Positions 52,037-63,989 of a stretch of 64,000 nucleotides of DNA are shown here, in pieces. The DNA is taken from contig NZ_JAFBBR010000001.1 of NCBI RefSeq assembly GCF_016907295.1, positions 1,860,001-1,924,000 on the forward strand. The letters run 5' to 3'. The position numbers and the translations under genes are program-made. The notes below the pieces were generated by a model. That model ran no database searches. It was not told where the DNA came from and worked only from the letters and a program-made list of their open reading frames with translations. Each line of letters starts with the position of its first letter. Within the stretch, counting starts at the first letter, position 1. Source of the stretch: Microbacterium dextranolyticum. GTDB lineage: Bacteria; Actinomycetota; Actinomycetes; Actinomycetales; Microbacteriaceae.

Positions 52037-53095
52037 TTACTCCGGGTCCCGCAGGGTCGGGGTGCCGGTGCGCGGATTCTGTGCACCGGCATCCATGAGC
52101 GTCGTCGGCGCCGCGACATCGGGCTCCGCGAGGTTCGCCCGCTCCTTCGTGCGACGGCGCGAGAACCGCCGGCTGCGCGGGTCGAAGGCCTCACGGAGAG
52201 CGTCGCCGAAGATGTTGGCCGACAGCGCCAGCGTGACGATGAACACGGCGGGCCACCAGAACAGCCACGGTCGCACGGTGAACGCCGACTGGTTGACGCC
52301 GATGAGGAGACCGAGCGACACGTCAGGAGAGCGGATGCCGTAGCCGAGCAGCGAGATGGCGGCTTCGAGGAGGATCGCGCCCGCCGCCAGCAGCGAGCCG
52401 GCGACGATGATCACACCCGTCGCGTTCGGCAGGATGTGGCGGAAGATGATGCGCGCATCGGAGGCGCCGGCGACGCGCGCCGCCTCGACGAACTCGCGCT
52501 CACGCAGAGACAGGAACTCGCCTCGCACGAGACGGGCGATCACCATCCAGCTGAAGAATCCGAGCATCAGGCCCAGCACCCATACACCCACCGCGCCGGC
52601 CCAGTTGCCGACGACGGCCGCGATGACGATCGCGGGGATGACGATGAAGACGTCCGTGATGCGCATGAGGACGGCATCCACCCAGCCACGGAAGTAGCCG
52701 GCGATGGCACCGACGGTGATCCCGACCACCAGAGCGATGCCGGTGATCAGCATCATCGCGACGAACGAGTTCTGAATACCGCGCATCGTCATGGCGAAGT
52801 AATCGCGACCGATGCGGTCCTGGCCGAAGGGGTGGTCACCGAGCGAGAACGGGAACAACGACAACGTCGGCTCTCCCCCGTTGACGCTGTCGGCGAGGTC
52901 GTACCAGTTGTACTTCCACCAGCCCGGGATCGGGCCGAGCCCGACCGCGCTGGTCGCGAACGCGACGACCGCGAGGAGCACGAGGGCCGCGATCAGCCCC
53001 ACCTTCTGCGACGCGAAGCGCCGCCAGATGATGCGGCCCTGACTGATCGAACGCTCCTCGACGTCACCGGAGGCTGCGGAGATGGTGCTGGACAT
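52037..53095 (-). CDS. peptide ABC transporter permease OppC-like
   Basis: A 352-residue permease. An N-terminal OppC-type segment (RIIWRRFASQKVGLIAALVLL) is followed by the six-segment core and the EAA loop EFVEAARVAGASDARIIFRHILPN. An extra ~45-residue hydrophilic tail ends the protein. It pairs with OppB and the two-domain ATPase. The start shares a base with the oppB stop (TGATG). Confidence 0.92.
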   Translation of the reverse strand: MSSTISAASGDVEERSISQGRIIWRRFASQKVGLIAALVLLAVVAFATSAVGLGPIPGWWKYNWYDLADSVNGGEPTLSLFPFSLGDHPFGQDRIGRDYFAMTMRGIQNSFVAMMLITGIALVVGITVGAIAGYFRGWVDAVLMRITDVFIVIPAIVIAAVVGNWAGAVGVWVLGLMLGFFSWMVIARLVRGEFLSLREREFVEAARVAGASDARIIFRHILPNATGVIIVAGSLLAAGAILLEAAISLLGYGIRSPDVSLGLLIGVNQSAFTVRPWLFWWPAVFIVTLALSANIFGDALREAFDPRSRRFSRRRTKERANLAEPDVAAPTTLMDAGAQNPRTGTPTLRDPE

Positions 53096-54629
53096 CAGCG
53101 GACCCTCACTCTCGGGTCGAGTGCCGCGTAGGCGAGATCGGCAAGGAAGTTGAACAAAATGGCCATGAACGCGATGACGATGAAGTAGCCCATGACGGGA
53201 TAGAGGTCGCCCGGTCCGAGCGAGCGTTGGAACAGCGCACCCATACCGGGGATCGCGAAGATGAACTCGGTGATGATCGCCCCACCGAGTAGACCGCCGA
53301 GGTCGGTCGCCACCAGCGTCGTGATCGGGATGAGGACGTTGCGGAACGCGTGACGGACCACGACGACGCGCTCGGGCATGCCCTTCGCTCGCGCCGTGCG
53401 GACGTAGTCCTGACTGAGCACCTCGATCATGCCGGCACGGGCATAACGGGTGTAACCGGCGAACGAGATCGTCAGGAGCGAGATCGTGGGCAGCAGCAGG
53501 TGGAAGAAGACGTCGAGACCGACGCGCCACATGTTGTCGGGCGCATACCCGGGAGTCGATGACCCCACCGTCGCGATGGGGCGGCCGTTCATGTCCTCCA
53601 TGTAGCCGGGGAACGACTGCATGAACCGGTCGATGAGGATGATGATGCTCACCAGCAACGCGACCAGCGCACCGATGCGCATGTTCTGCGTCCTGTCGTC
53701 ACCACCCACGAAGAAGCCGGTGGCCAGCCCCACCGCGAGAGCGATGACGAAGAGAATGACCAGGGTCCAGAACGTGGAGACGTCGAACAGCCCCTGCAAA
53801 GCGAAGTAGCAGACGATGCCGACGACGGTCACGATGCCCGCCGTCAGCAGTGCCCGCCGCTGACGAAGCCCGGCGATCAGCATGGTCACGCCGATCGCGA
53901 CGCCGACGCTGAGCGCAATGACGCCGATCGGGCCGAACCCGGGCGTGAGGAACCAGCCGGTCGCGCTCATGTAGAGCAACAGACCCGCCGTGATGGCGAA
54001 GCTCACACCCCCCGAGGTGAGACGGCGGCGAGCATCACCGCCGACGACGGCCTGGACGATGAGTGCCACGACGATTCCGACGACCAGCGACACGACGATG
54101 GGGATCACCGGGTTCTGCAGGAAGTCGTTGAAGCCGATGGCCACGAAGTTCTTCAGCAGCGCCGCAGCGAGGAACGACGGCAGCGAGTACAAGAAGAGGC
54201 TCAGCACCGTGAACGAGACGTCGAACCCGCTGTTCTCGCGAAGCGCGGAGAGGATGCCGGTCGAGATGCCGAACAGGATCGCGAGCAACAGCGCCGCTGT
54301 GACCATCTGCACGGTGGAGACCATCGCGATGGGAAGGACCTCGGTGACCGGGGCCCCTGGAAGGTGGTTCCCAGGTTGCACGCGTTCGCGAACGGGATGA
54401 GGCACTTGGCGGCTCCGCCGACCCACATCGCCCAGCGCAGCGGAGGCGCCACGTCGAGGTTCGCGAGCTGGATGCGCGCCTCGATCAGCTGCTCCTTGTT
54501 GGGGTTGTTGGAGCTGCGGAGGTCCTCGAGCGGGTCGGTGGAGAACGCGACCAGATTGAACATCACAAAGGATGCCGCAAGGAGGATGAGGATCGACACA
54601 CCGACCCTACGGAGTATGAAACCGACCAA
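53095..54629 (-). pseudogene. peptide ABC transporter permease OppB-like, with an apparent -1 frameshift
   Basis: Two overlapping reading frames together encode one permease. The first (from TTG 54629) gives MVGFILRRVGVSILILL and reaches CNLGTTFQG. The second continues GAPVTEVLPIAMVSTVQ and runs to the stop at 53095. The switch falls at GGGGCCCC (54357-54350); a fifth G would restore one frame of 511 codons. The second part is otherwise intact, including the EAA loop DYVRTARAKGMPERVVVVRHAFRN. It carries an unusual insert of about five extra hydrophobic segments between the usual TM2 and TM3. A sequencing error, a real mutation or a -1 slip at GGGG are all possible. The TTG start has a weak ribosome-binding site. 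Confidence 0.8.
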
Positions 54630-54709
54630 AGGTCACTCACTTCGACGTGCACAGGGACGGCGGCGTCGATCAGGTCGTGATCGCCGGTCCCATCGATTGA
54701 CAGACAGGT

Positions 54710-54753
54710 GCCGGGGTGGCGCCTTCGGTATCTACCGTAGACGCCACCCCGGC
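54710..54753 (-). terminator. strong hairpin between oppA and oppB
   Basis: GCCGGGGTGGCG (54710-54721) and CGCCACCCCGGC (54742-54753) form a perfect 12-bp stem, with CGGTA/TACCG pairing inside. It begins eight bases after the oppA stop. It probably lets the binding protein be made in excess of the permeases. Confidence 0.8.
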
Positions 54754-54760
54754 CTGGTTA

Positions 54761-56563
54761 CTACTTGGTGTTGGTGCTCTGCTTGACAGACCACTCCCAG
54801 TTGTTCCACACCGGTCCGGTCTGGTTGCCCATGTACTTGATGCCGTCCACCTTGCTGGAGACACCGTAGATACCGGGGGCCTGGAAGAGCGGCAGGCCGT
54901 AGCCCTCTGTGAAGGCGGACTTGTCGATCGACAGCATGAGGTCGGTCAGCTTGTCCTTGTCGAGGGTCGTCTGCGTCGCCATGGCGTCGTCGTTGGCCGC
55001 GGTGAACTTGTTGTAGTTGCCACCGCCGTTCGACGCGAACAGCTGCGGGATCTGGGCGGTGCCGATACCGGGCGAGATCCAGCCGAAGAGCGAAGCGTCG
55101 TAGTTACCGGCTGCCAGAAGGCTCGACCACTTGGGGTCTCCGCCGTCGACGACCTGGAAGCCCGCCTTGGCGGCGGACGACTGGATCGCCTGGAACTCGT
55201 CCACGCGGTTCGGGTTCTTCGTGTTGTACAGGATCTTCACCGTCGGCGTCTTGCCGGCGAGGAGCTCCTTGGCCTTGGCGATGTTGTCATCGAGCTTCGA
55301 GGGGTCGTACTTGTCAGAACCGTTCTGCTTGACGGTCGTCGCGTACTCGGCCTGGTTGGGCAGCCACAGCTGCGAGTCGAGGACCTTGGCGTCGGGGTTG
55401 ACCGGCGTGACGATCGCGTCGAGGATCTGCTGGCGCGGAACGGTCAGCAGGAACGCCTCGCGGACGGTCGGGTCCTTGAAGACGTCGGAGCCGAAGTTCA
55501 GGTCGAGGTGGTCGTACGAGACCTGGTCACCCGTGAGGACCTGGGCGCCGGAGACCGCTTCGAGCGACTTCTTCGTGTCGGCGGATGCCTGCGGGTAGAC
55601 GAGGTCGACCTCGCCGTTCTGCAGAGCGGTGACCTGGGCGGCGGAATCGCCGATGACACGCATGACGAGCTTGTCGATCTTCGGGGCGAGGTCGCCCTTG
55701 TAGTTCGGGTTGTGCTCGAAGGTGAGCGACTGACCGGGCGTCCACGCGGAGAGGACCCAGGGACCCGAGGAGACCAGAAGGTCCTTGTCGGTCGGGAACG
55801 ACGTGATGTCGTAGCCGGTGTTGACGAAGTCCGCAGCCTTCTTCAGCGTCTCGTCGGCCGCAGCCGGCGCGGCCTTGTCGCCGCGGGGAAGCTTCTGGAG
55901 GTAGGAGGTCAGGTCGGCCGCCGACGACAGTCCGGCCTTCTTGGCGACGACGTGAGCCGGCGTCGTGAGACCGCTCTGGCCGATCGCGAACAGGACGTCC
56001 CAGTCCACGTACGGCTTCGCGTACGTGAGGGTGATCGAGTGGTTGTCGTCACCCACCTGCGGGAAGCTCGTCGAGTCGAGGCCCGCCGTCGAGCCCGCGA
56101 GCTGGAAGTACTGCGTGCCCGAAGTGACGTTGCCGTCTGCGTCGGTGGTGGCGGAGTCGTAGTAACCGGAGCCGATGGCCCAGGCGAGGACCATGTCGTC
56201 TGCGGTGATGGGCTCGCCGTCGGACCACTTGAGGTCCTTGTTGAGCGTGTACTTCACCGTCAGCGGGTCGTCCGAGACCTTCTCGAACGTTCCGAACGAC
56301 GTGTTCTTCACGACGTTGAAGTTGTTGTCCGGGTACAGGAACCCGTCGGCCGTCAGGTACTGGTACTGACCGTTGGTGTCCAGGTTGCCCTGCGGCGTGT
56401 TGCTGTTGAGCGACGTCAAGTCGTTCACGATGGCCATGGTGACGGTTCCACCTGTGGGCGCCGAGCTGTTGGCGTTTCCGCCACCGCTGGCGGTGCAACC
56501 GGTCAGGGCGAGGGCGCCGGCCGCGACGACCGCGGCAAGGGCTCCCCAGCGTGACTTCTTCAA
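54761..56563 (-). CDS. peptide ABC transporter substrate-binding lipoprotein OppA-like
   Basis: A 600-residue family 5 extracellular solute-binding protein. The lipoprotein signal is KKSRWGALAAVVAAGALALTGC with the lipid-modified Cys at residue 23, followed by a Gly/Ser/Asn linker. The body has family features such as DGEPITADDMVLAW and YPQASADTKKSLEAV. The TTG at 56563 is selected because AGGAGG sits four bases upstream and the signal peptide begins right after it; an ATG 30 codons earlier would add a non-signal extension. It is the first gene of the opp transcription unit, with a promoter about 60 bases upstream. Confidence 0.92.
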   Translation of the reverse strand: MKKSRWGALAAVVAAGALALTGCTASGGGNANSSAPTGGTVTMAIVNDLTSLNSNTPQGNLDTNGQYQYLTADGFLYPDNNFNVVKNTSFGTFEKVSDDPLTVKYTLNKDLKWSDGEPITADDMVLAWAIGSGYYDSATTDADGNVTSGTQYFQLAGSTAGLDSTSFPQVGDDNHSITLTYAKPYVDWDVLFAIGQSGLTTPAHVVAKKAGLSSAADLTSYLQKLPRGDKAAPAAADETLKKAADFVNTGYDITSFPTDKDLLVSSGPWVLSAWTPGQSLTFEHNPNYKGDLAPKIDKLVMRVIGDSAAQVTALQNGEVDLVYPQASADTKKSLEAVSGAQVLTGDQVSYDHLDLNFGSDVFKDPTVREAFLLTVPRQQILDAIVTPVNPDAKVLDSQLWLPNQAEYATTVKQNGSDKYDPSKLDDNIAKAKELLAGKTPTVKILYNTKNPNRVDEFQAIQSSAAKAGFQVVDGGDPKWSSLLAAGNYDASLFGWISPGIGTAQIPQLFASNGGGNYNKFTAANDDAMATQTTLDKDKLTDLMLSIDKSAFTEGYGLPLFQAPGIYGVSSKVDGIKYMGNQTGPVWNNWEWSVKQSTNTK

Positions 56564-56625
56564 TTGTCCTCCTGTGTCAGGGATGGTGCGCAGGCGAGTG
56601 AAACCCGCACCGCACGGATACCGAA

Positions 56626-56653
56626 ACCATAAGTTGTGGGCATCCTTGATCAA
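56626..56653 (-). promoter_or_regulatory. promoter of oppA (TTGATC, 16 bp, TATGGT)
   Basis: On the minus strand TTGATC (56653-56648) and TATGGT (56631-56626) are separated by 16 bases. The predicted leader is about 55 bases and includes the AGGAGG site. Confidence 0.6.
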
Positions 56654-56717
56654 AACCGTTAGGGAAAACGTTACAGACCCTTAACTCGTTTCGGATCCGA
56701 TGTGACAATCTGACAAG

Positions 56718-57515
56718 GTGAGCAATTTTCCCGGCGCCGAACTGCCAAGGTTTCGGGAGCATCGCACCCGCCTCTGGTGGGAGATCGCGATCGTGCTCGC
56801 TCTGTCGGTGGGGCGCTCGGCGCTCTACTCGGTGCTGTCGCTCGTACAGGCGCTCACTCGCGACCAGGCCCTGGGCGATCAGTCGACGTCGCTGAACCCC
56901 GGCGCGAACGCGCAGCAGTTCTGGGACGTGCTGTACCAGTTCCTCGGGCAGGCGTTCGCCCTCGCGCCCATCGCACTGGCGGTCTATCTGCTGTGGGAGC
57001 CGGGGGTCTCGGCGTTTCGCCGGATCGGTCTGGACTTCCGCGTCTTCGGGAAGGATCTGGGCGCAGGCATCCTGCTCATCGTCGTTATCGGCGTGCCGGG
57101 GCTCGGGCTCTACGCCGCCGGGCGCGCGCTCGGGATCACCGTTCAGGTGGATGCCTCGCCGCTCGACGGCTCGTGGTGGACGATCCCGCTCCTTCTTCTC
57201 GCGGCGCTGCGGGCGGGACTGACGGAGGAGATCATCTTCATCGGCTACCTGTTCGACCGCCTGCGGCGCCTGGGCTGGAGCACGTGGACGATCATCCTCT
57301 CGACCGCGGCACTGCGCGGCGCCTACCACGCCTACCAGGGCTGGGGACCGATTGCGGGGAACATCGCGATGGGCGTCGTGTTCGGATGGGTGTACCACCG
57401 CTGGGGACGCGTCATGCCGCTCGTGATCGCGCACACGGTCATCGACGTGATCGCCTTCGTCGGGTATCCCCTCGCCGCCGCGTGGTGGCCCGGGGTATTC
57501 GCCCCGGCATCCTGA
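56718..57515 (+). CDS. CPBP-family (CAAX-protease-like) intramembrane protein
   Basis: A 265-residue polytopic protein with about seven hydrophobic segments. The three conserved CPBP motifs are present in modified form: TEEIIFIGYLFDRLRR (double Glu; the usual Arg of EExxxR is replaced by Ile or displaced), LRGAYHAYQGW (His) and VIAHTVIDVIAF (His, Asp). The group includes Rce1-type proteases and bacteriocin-immunity proteins; the role here is unknown. The GTG at 56718 is preceded by AAGG only. It is divergent from oppA and convergent with gcvP. Confidence 0.85.
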   Translation: MSNFPGAELPRFREHRTRLWWEIAIVLALSVGRSALYSVLSLVQALTRDQALGDQSTSLNPGANAQQFWDVLYQFLGQAFALAPIALAVYLLWEPGVSAFRRIGLDFRVFGKDLGAGILLIVVIGVPGLGLYAAGRALGITVQVDASPLDGSWWTIPLLLLAALRAGLTEEIIFIGYLFDRLRRLGWSTWTIILSTAALRGAYHAYQGWGPIAGNIAMGVVFGWVYHRWGRVMPLVIAHTVIDVIAFVGYPLAAAWWPGVFAPAS

Positions 57516-57588
57516 CCCTTTTCTCGGCCCCGGACTCGACTCACCGCCGTCCTCGTTCTCGGGTTCGAGGCGCGGTGGTTGGGGGTCT

Positions 57589-57670
57589 CGTGTGGTCGCT
57601 TCCACGCCCAGGCCACGAGCACGAGCGACCCCGAACCCGGGCCGAGGCGACAACAGGCGACCCCGAACCC
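57589..57670. repeat. dispersed repeat, copy 1 (about 82 bp)
   Basis: It begins CGTGTGGTCG and contains GCGACCCCGAACCC twice, separated by a G/C/A-rich spacer. It aligns with copy 2 at 57753-57832 over most of its length with small gaps. Confidence 0.7.
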
Positions 57671-57752
57671 GGGGGCAGGATGGCCGGGCCGGCCCTGGCA
57701 TCCTCACCCCCGGCCTCGTCCCCGAGGCAGCGAAGTCCCGACATCAGGGTCG

Positions 57753-57832
57753 CGTGTGGTCGGGTCCAGGCCCACAACGCGACCACAGGCGACCCCGAAC
57801 CCGTGCCGCGGCGAGCACAGGCGACCCCGAAC
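57753..57832. repeat. dispersed repeat, copy 2 (about 80 bp)
   Basis: The same organisation as copy 1: CGTGTGGTCG, then ACAGGCGACCCCGAACCC, a short spacer, and ACAGGCGACCCCGAAC again. It ends about 40 bases before the gcvP stop. Confidence 0.7.
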
Positions 57833-57872
57833 ATGCTGCGTCGACGCGACGCCGCACCGCGACCCGCGCGCG

Positions 57873-60775
<2,903 letters not shown>

Positions 60776-60779
<4 letters not shown>

Positions 60780-61152
60780 GCCTCGCCACCCGTGAGCGCC
60801 ACGTAGGCCGCGCGGTCGAGGAGCCCGTCGAGATCCGCGGCATCCACGCGGACCTTCACGAGCCAGGCGGCGAATGCGTCGCCGTTGACGGATGCCGGGT
60901 CGTCGACGACGGCGTCGTTGACGGCGACGATCTCGCCCGTGAGCGGGGCGTAGAGCTCGCCCACCGACTTCGTCGACTCGATCTCGCCGCACACCTCCCC
61001 CGCGGTGACGCTCGTGCCGACGGCCGGCAGGTCGACGAACACGACGTCGCCCAGCTTGTCGGCGGCGTAGTCGGTGATCCCGACGGTGGCGACGTCGCCG
61101 TCGAGGGCGACCCACTCGTGCTCGTCGGTGTATTTCAGTTCGGTCAGGTCGG

Positions 61153-61156
<4 letters not shown>
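60776..61156 (-). CDS. gcvH: glycine cleavage system H protein
   Basis: A 126-residue lipoyl-carrier protein. The lipoylation lysine is K63 in [14 protein letters not shown]. The N-terminus [16 protein letters not shown] is typical. The start overlaps the gcvT stop (ATGA) and its stop overlaps gcvP (GTGA). It shuttles the aminomethyl group from GcvP to GcvT. Confidence 0.96.
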
Positions 61157-62328
<1,172 letters not shown>

Positions 62329-62352
62329 GAGTTCTCCCCGGAATCGGGCGGG

Positions 62353-62374
62353 CGGATGCCGGGACCGGCATCCG
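62353..62374 (-). promoter_or_regulatory. hairpin between glycine riboswitch and gcvT
   Basis: CGGATGCCGG and CCGGCATCCG (62353-62362, 62365-62374) form a near-perfect stem with a minimal loop. It lacks a U-run, so it probably holds the flanking sequences together rather than terminating. Confidence 0.6.
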
Positions 62375-62378
62375 GGAA

Positions 62379-62620
62379 CTCCCCCTCTGTCATGGGCCTG
62401 AGAGTTTCACCCGATAGGTGCGCGGCGACGCACGTGCGGGCTTTCACCGTCGGCGGATCCCCTCACTGCGAGGATCGCTTTCCAGAGCGGCCGGACGCGG
62501 GCGGTACGCGGACCTGAGAGATTGGCGGGGAGGCTTGCTCCTTCGGTGCCCGGATCCTCGAGAAACGCTGGATGCCGGGGCTCTCCCGCACACGTCATGC
62601 GGCCTGTCTTCAGTTGCCCT
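62379..62620 (-). promoter_or_regulatory. tandem glycine riboswitch
   Basis: Read on the minus strand, the conserved blocks occur in order. Aptamer 1 has GGGAGAG (from 62587), CACCGAAGGAGCAA and CTCTCAGGT. Aptamer 2 has GGTGAAAGCC, CTCTCAGG and ACAGAGGGGGAG. The two aptamers are joined by a short linker and precede gcvT, the classical context in which glycine turns on its own breakdown. Limits are approximate; the upstream part may include a P0 stem beyond 62600. Confidence 0.92.
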
Positions 62621-62664
62621 GACAGCATAGCGTCGACGCCGCCCGGGCACGGGTCGGATTCTGC

Positions 62665-63867
62665 TCAGCGCGTGCAGGTGCCGGGCGGAACCGCGGGCGA
62701 ATCGGCATCCACCGAAGCGAGCGCGGGACGCAGCTCTGCGGTCGTCATGGCGTATCCGCGCTCGTCGGTCCCCGTCCCCCGCGCGAACACGACCCCGATG
62801 ACCCCGCCGTCGCCGTCGAGCAACGGCCCGCCGGAGTTCCCCGGCTGCACGTCGGCGGCGAGCGCGTAGATCTCCCGCGGCGCAGACGAGGTGTCGTAGA
62901 TGTCGGGGACCGGGACGGACGCCACCGAGAGCACCGCCGCGGGAACGCTCGTGAACGGTCCGCCGTGCGGTTACCCCTGGACCGCGGCCTGCGTCCCCGG
63001 AGCTGCCGGATCGTCGATCGCGAGAGGCGCGCCCCCGAGGTCGCCCACCGCGATGACGGCGAGGTCGCCGACCGGGTCGAAGTACACGATGCGGCCTTCT
63101 CCGGCCCGCCCACCGGGCAGCTCGACGACGGGCGCGTCCACCCCGGCCACGACGTGCGCGTTGGTGACGACCAGCCCCGGCGCCGCGACGAACCCCGAGC
63201 CCGTCATGGAAACGCCGCACGCGTACGCCGTGCCGCTCACGCGGGCGACGGATGCCGCCGCCGCCTGCAGTTCCGGGTCGTCGAGGGAGACCGGCGGCGC
63301 GGTCGGCGTCACCACCGTGCCGATCGCCGCCTCGAGGCGCGGAAGCCCATCGGAGAGGAACGCTCCGCGAGCCGCAGCGAGTGCCTCGTCGACCGGGGCG
63401 GGCGTGAGGTCGTCGATGAAGCGGATCACGCGCGACGACGACACGGCCGAGGAGACGCCGGGGATGCCGGCGGCGCCGAGCCCCGCGCCGACGAGCAGGA
63501 GCACGAGGGCCGTTGCCCCCAGGCTGAGCACGCCGCCCAGGAAGCGTTCCAGACCACGCAGCTTGATGCGGTCGACGCCCCGTCGGATCACGTGCCCGAC
63601 GGCTGCTCCGCCCGCCGCGCCCAGCACGACGAGACCGATCGCCCCGGCGGCGAGGGCCGCCGATCGCCATCCTCCCGAGGGGAGCACGTCAGCCAGCCAG
63701 GGCGTTGCCAGCGGCAGCAGCCACAGCGCCGCCGCGGCGCCCAGCACCATGCCGACGACGGACCCGAGGCTCGCGAAGAAGCCGCGGGCCAGGCCCGAGA
63801 CGAACGCCGCGACGAGCGCGACGATGGCGATGACGTCCACGATCAGCACGATGCGTCCCCCGTCCAC
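62665..63867 (-). pseudogene. MarP-type membrane serine protease with an in-frame stop codon
   Basis: A 401-codon frame interrupted once. The N-terminal part has four membrane segments (CvpA-like, to about residue 115), then a trypsin-like domain. H238 is in TNAHVVAG, D268 in FDPVGDLAVI, and S345 in VQPGNSGGPLL. C217 and C398 are spaced 181 residues apart, like the C214-C395 disulfide of M. tuberculosis MarP. Codon 299, in VQG(stop)PHGGPF where the family has VQGYP, is TAA (62973-62971). Without read-through the protein would lack its catalytic Ser. One base separates TAA from TAC (Tyr), so a sequencing error is as likely as a real mutation. The start is GTG 63867, convergent with no neighbour and upstream of the gcv riboswitch. 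Confidence 0.82.
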
Positions 63868-63894
63868 GGTAGGTCCCCACCGTACGGCGTCGAC

Positions 63895-63919
63895 CCTGCG
63901 GATCGTCTGTATCCGCAGG
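63895..63919. repeat. perfect 9-bp inverted repeat in a divergent promoter region
   Basis: CCTGCGGAT (63895-63903) and ATCCGCAGG (63911-63919) with a seven-base spacer. It lies between the MarP-type gene and a + strand promoter, so it may be an operator. Confidence 0.6.
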
Positions 63920-63937
63920 TTGTTCCGACATCGCGGT

Positions 63938-63967
63938 TTGGTGTTCAGGTCACTGCGACTCTAAGAT
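63938..63967 (+). promoter_or_regulatory. probable sigma-A promoter (TTGGTG, 18 bp, TAAGAT)
   Basis: TTGGTG (63938-63943) and TAAGAT (63962-63967) are separated by 18 bases. They point to a gene starting near the right edge. Confidence 0.5.
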
Positions 63968-63989
63968 CGCTGACGAGGTTATGGTCATC

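Larger units (their letters stand above)
57516..57872. other. intergenic region of 357 bases between convergent genes, no gene seen
   Basis: This gap between the CPBP gene and gcvP holds no plausible gene. It contains two related repeat units (listed separately), with CGACCCCGAAC four times in all. Between them lies GC-rich sequence with short inverted repeats, such as GGTCGCGT near 57749 and ACGCGACC near 57777. Confidence 0.7.

Noticed and set aside
56563..56653. Upstream ATG (56653) as the oppA start
   Set aside because: It would put 30 non-signal residues before the lipoprotein signal and would overlap the promoter. The TTG at 56563 has an AGGAGG site.
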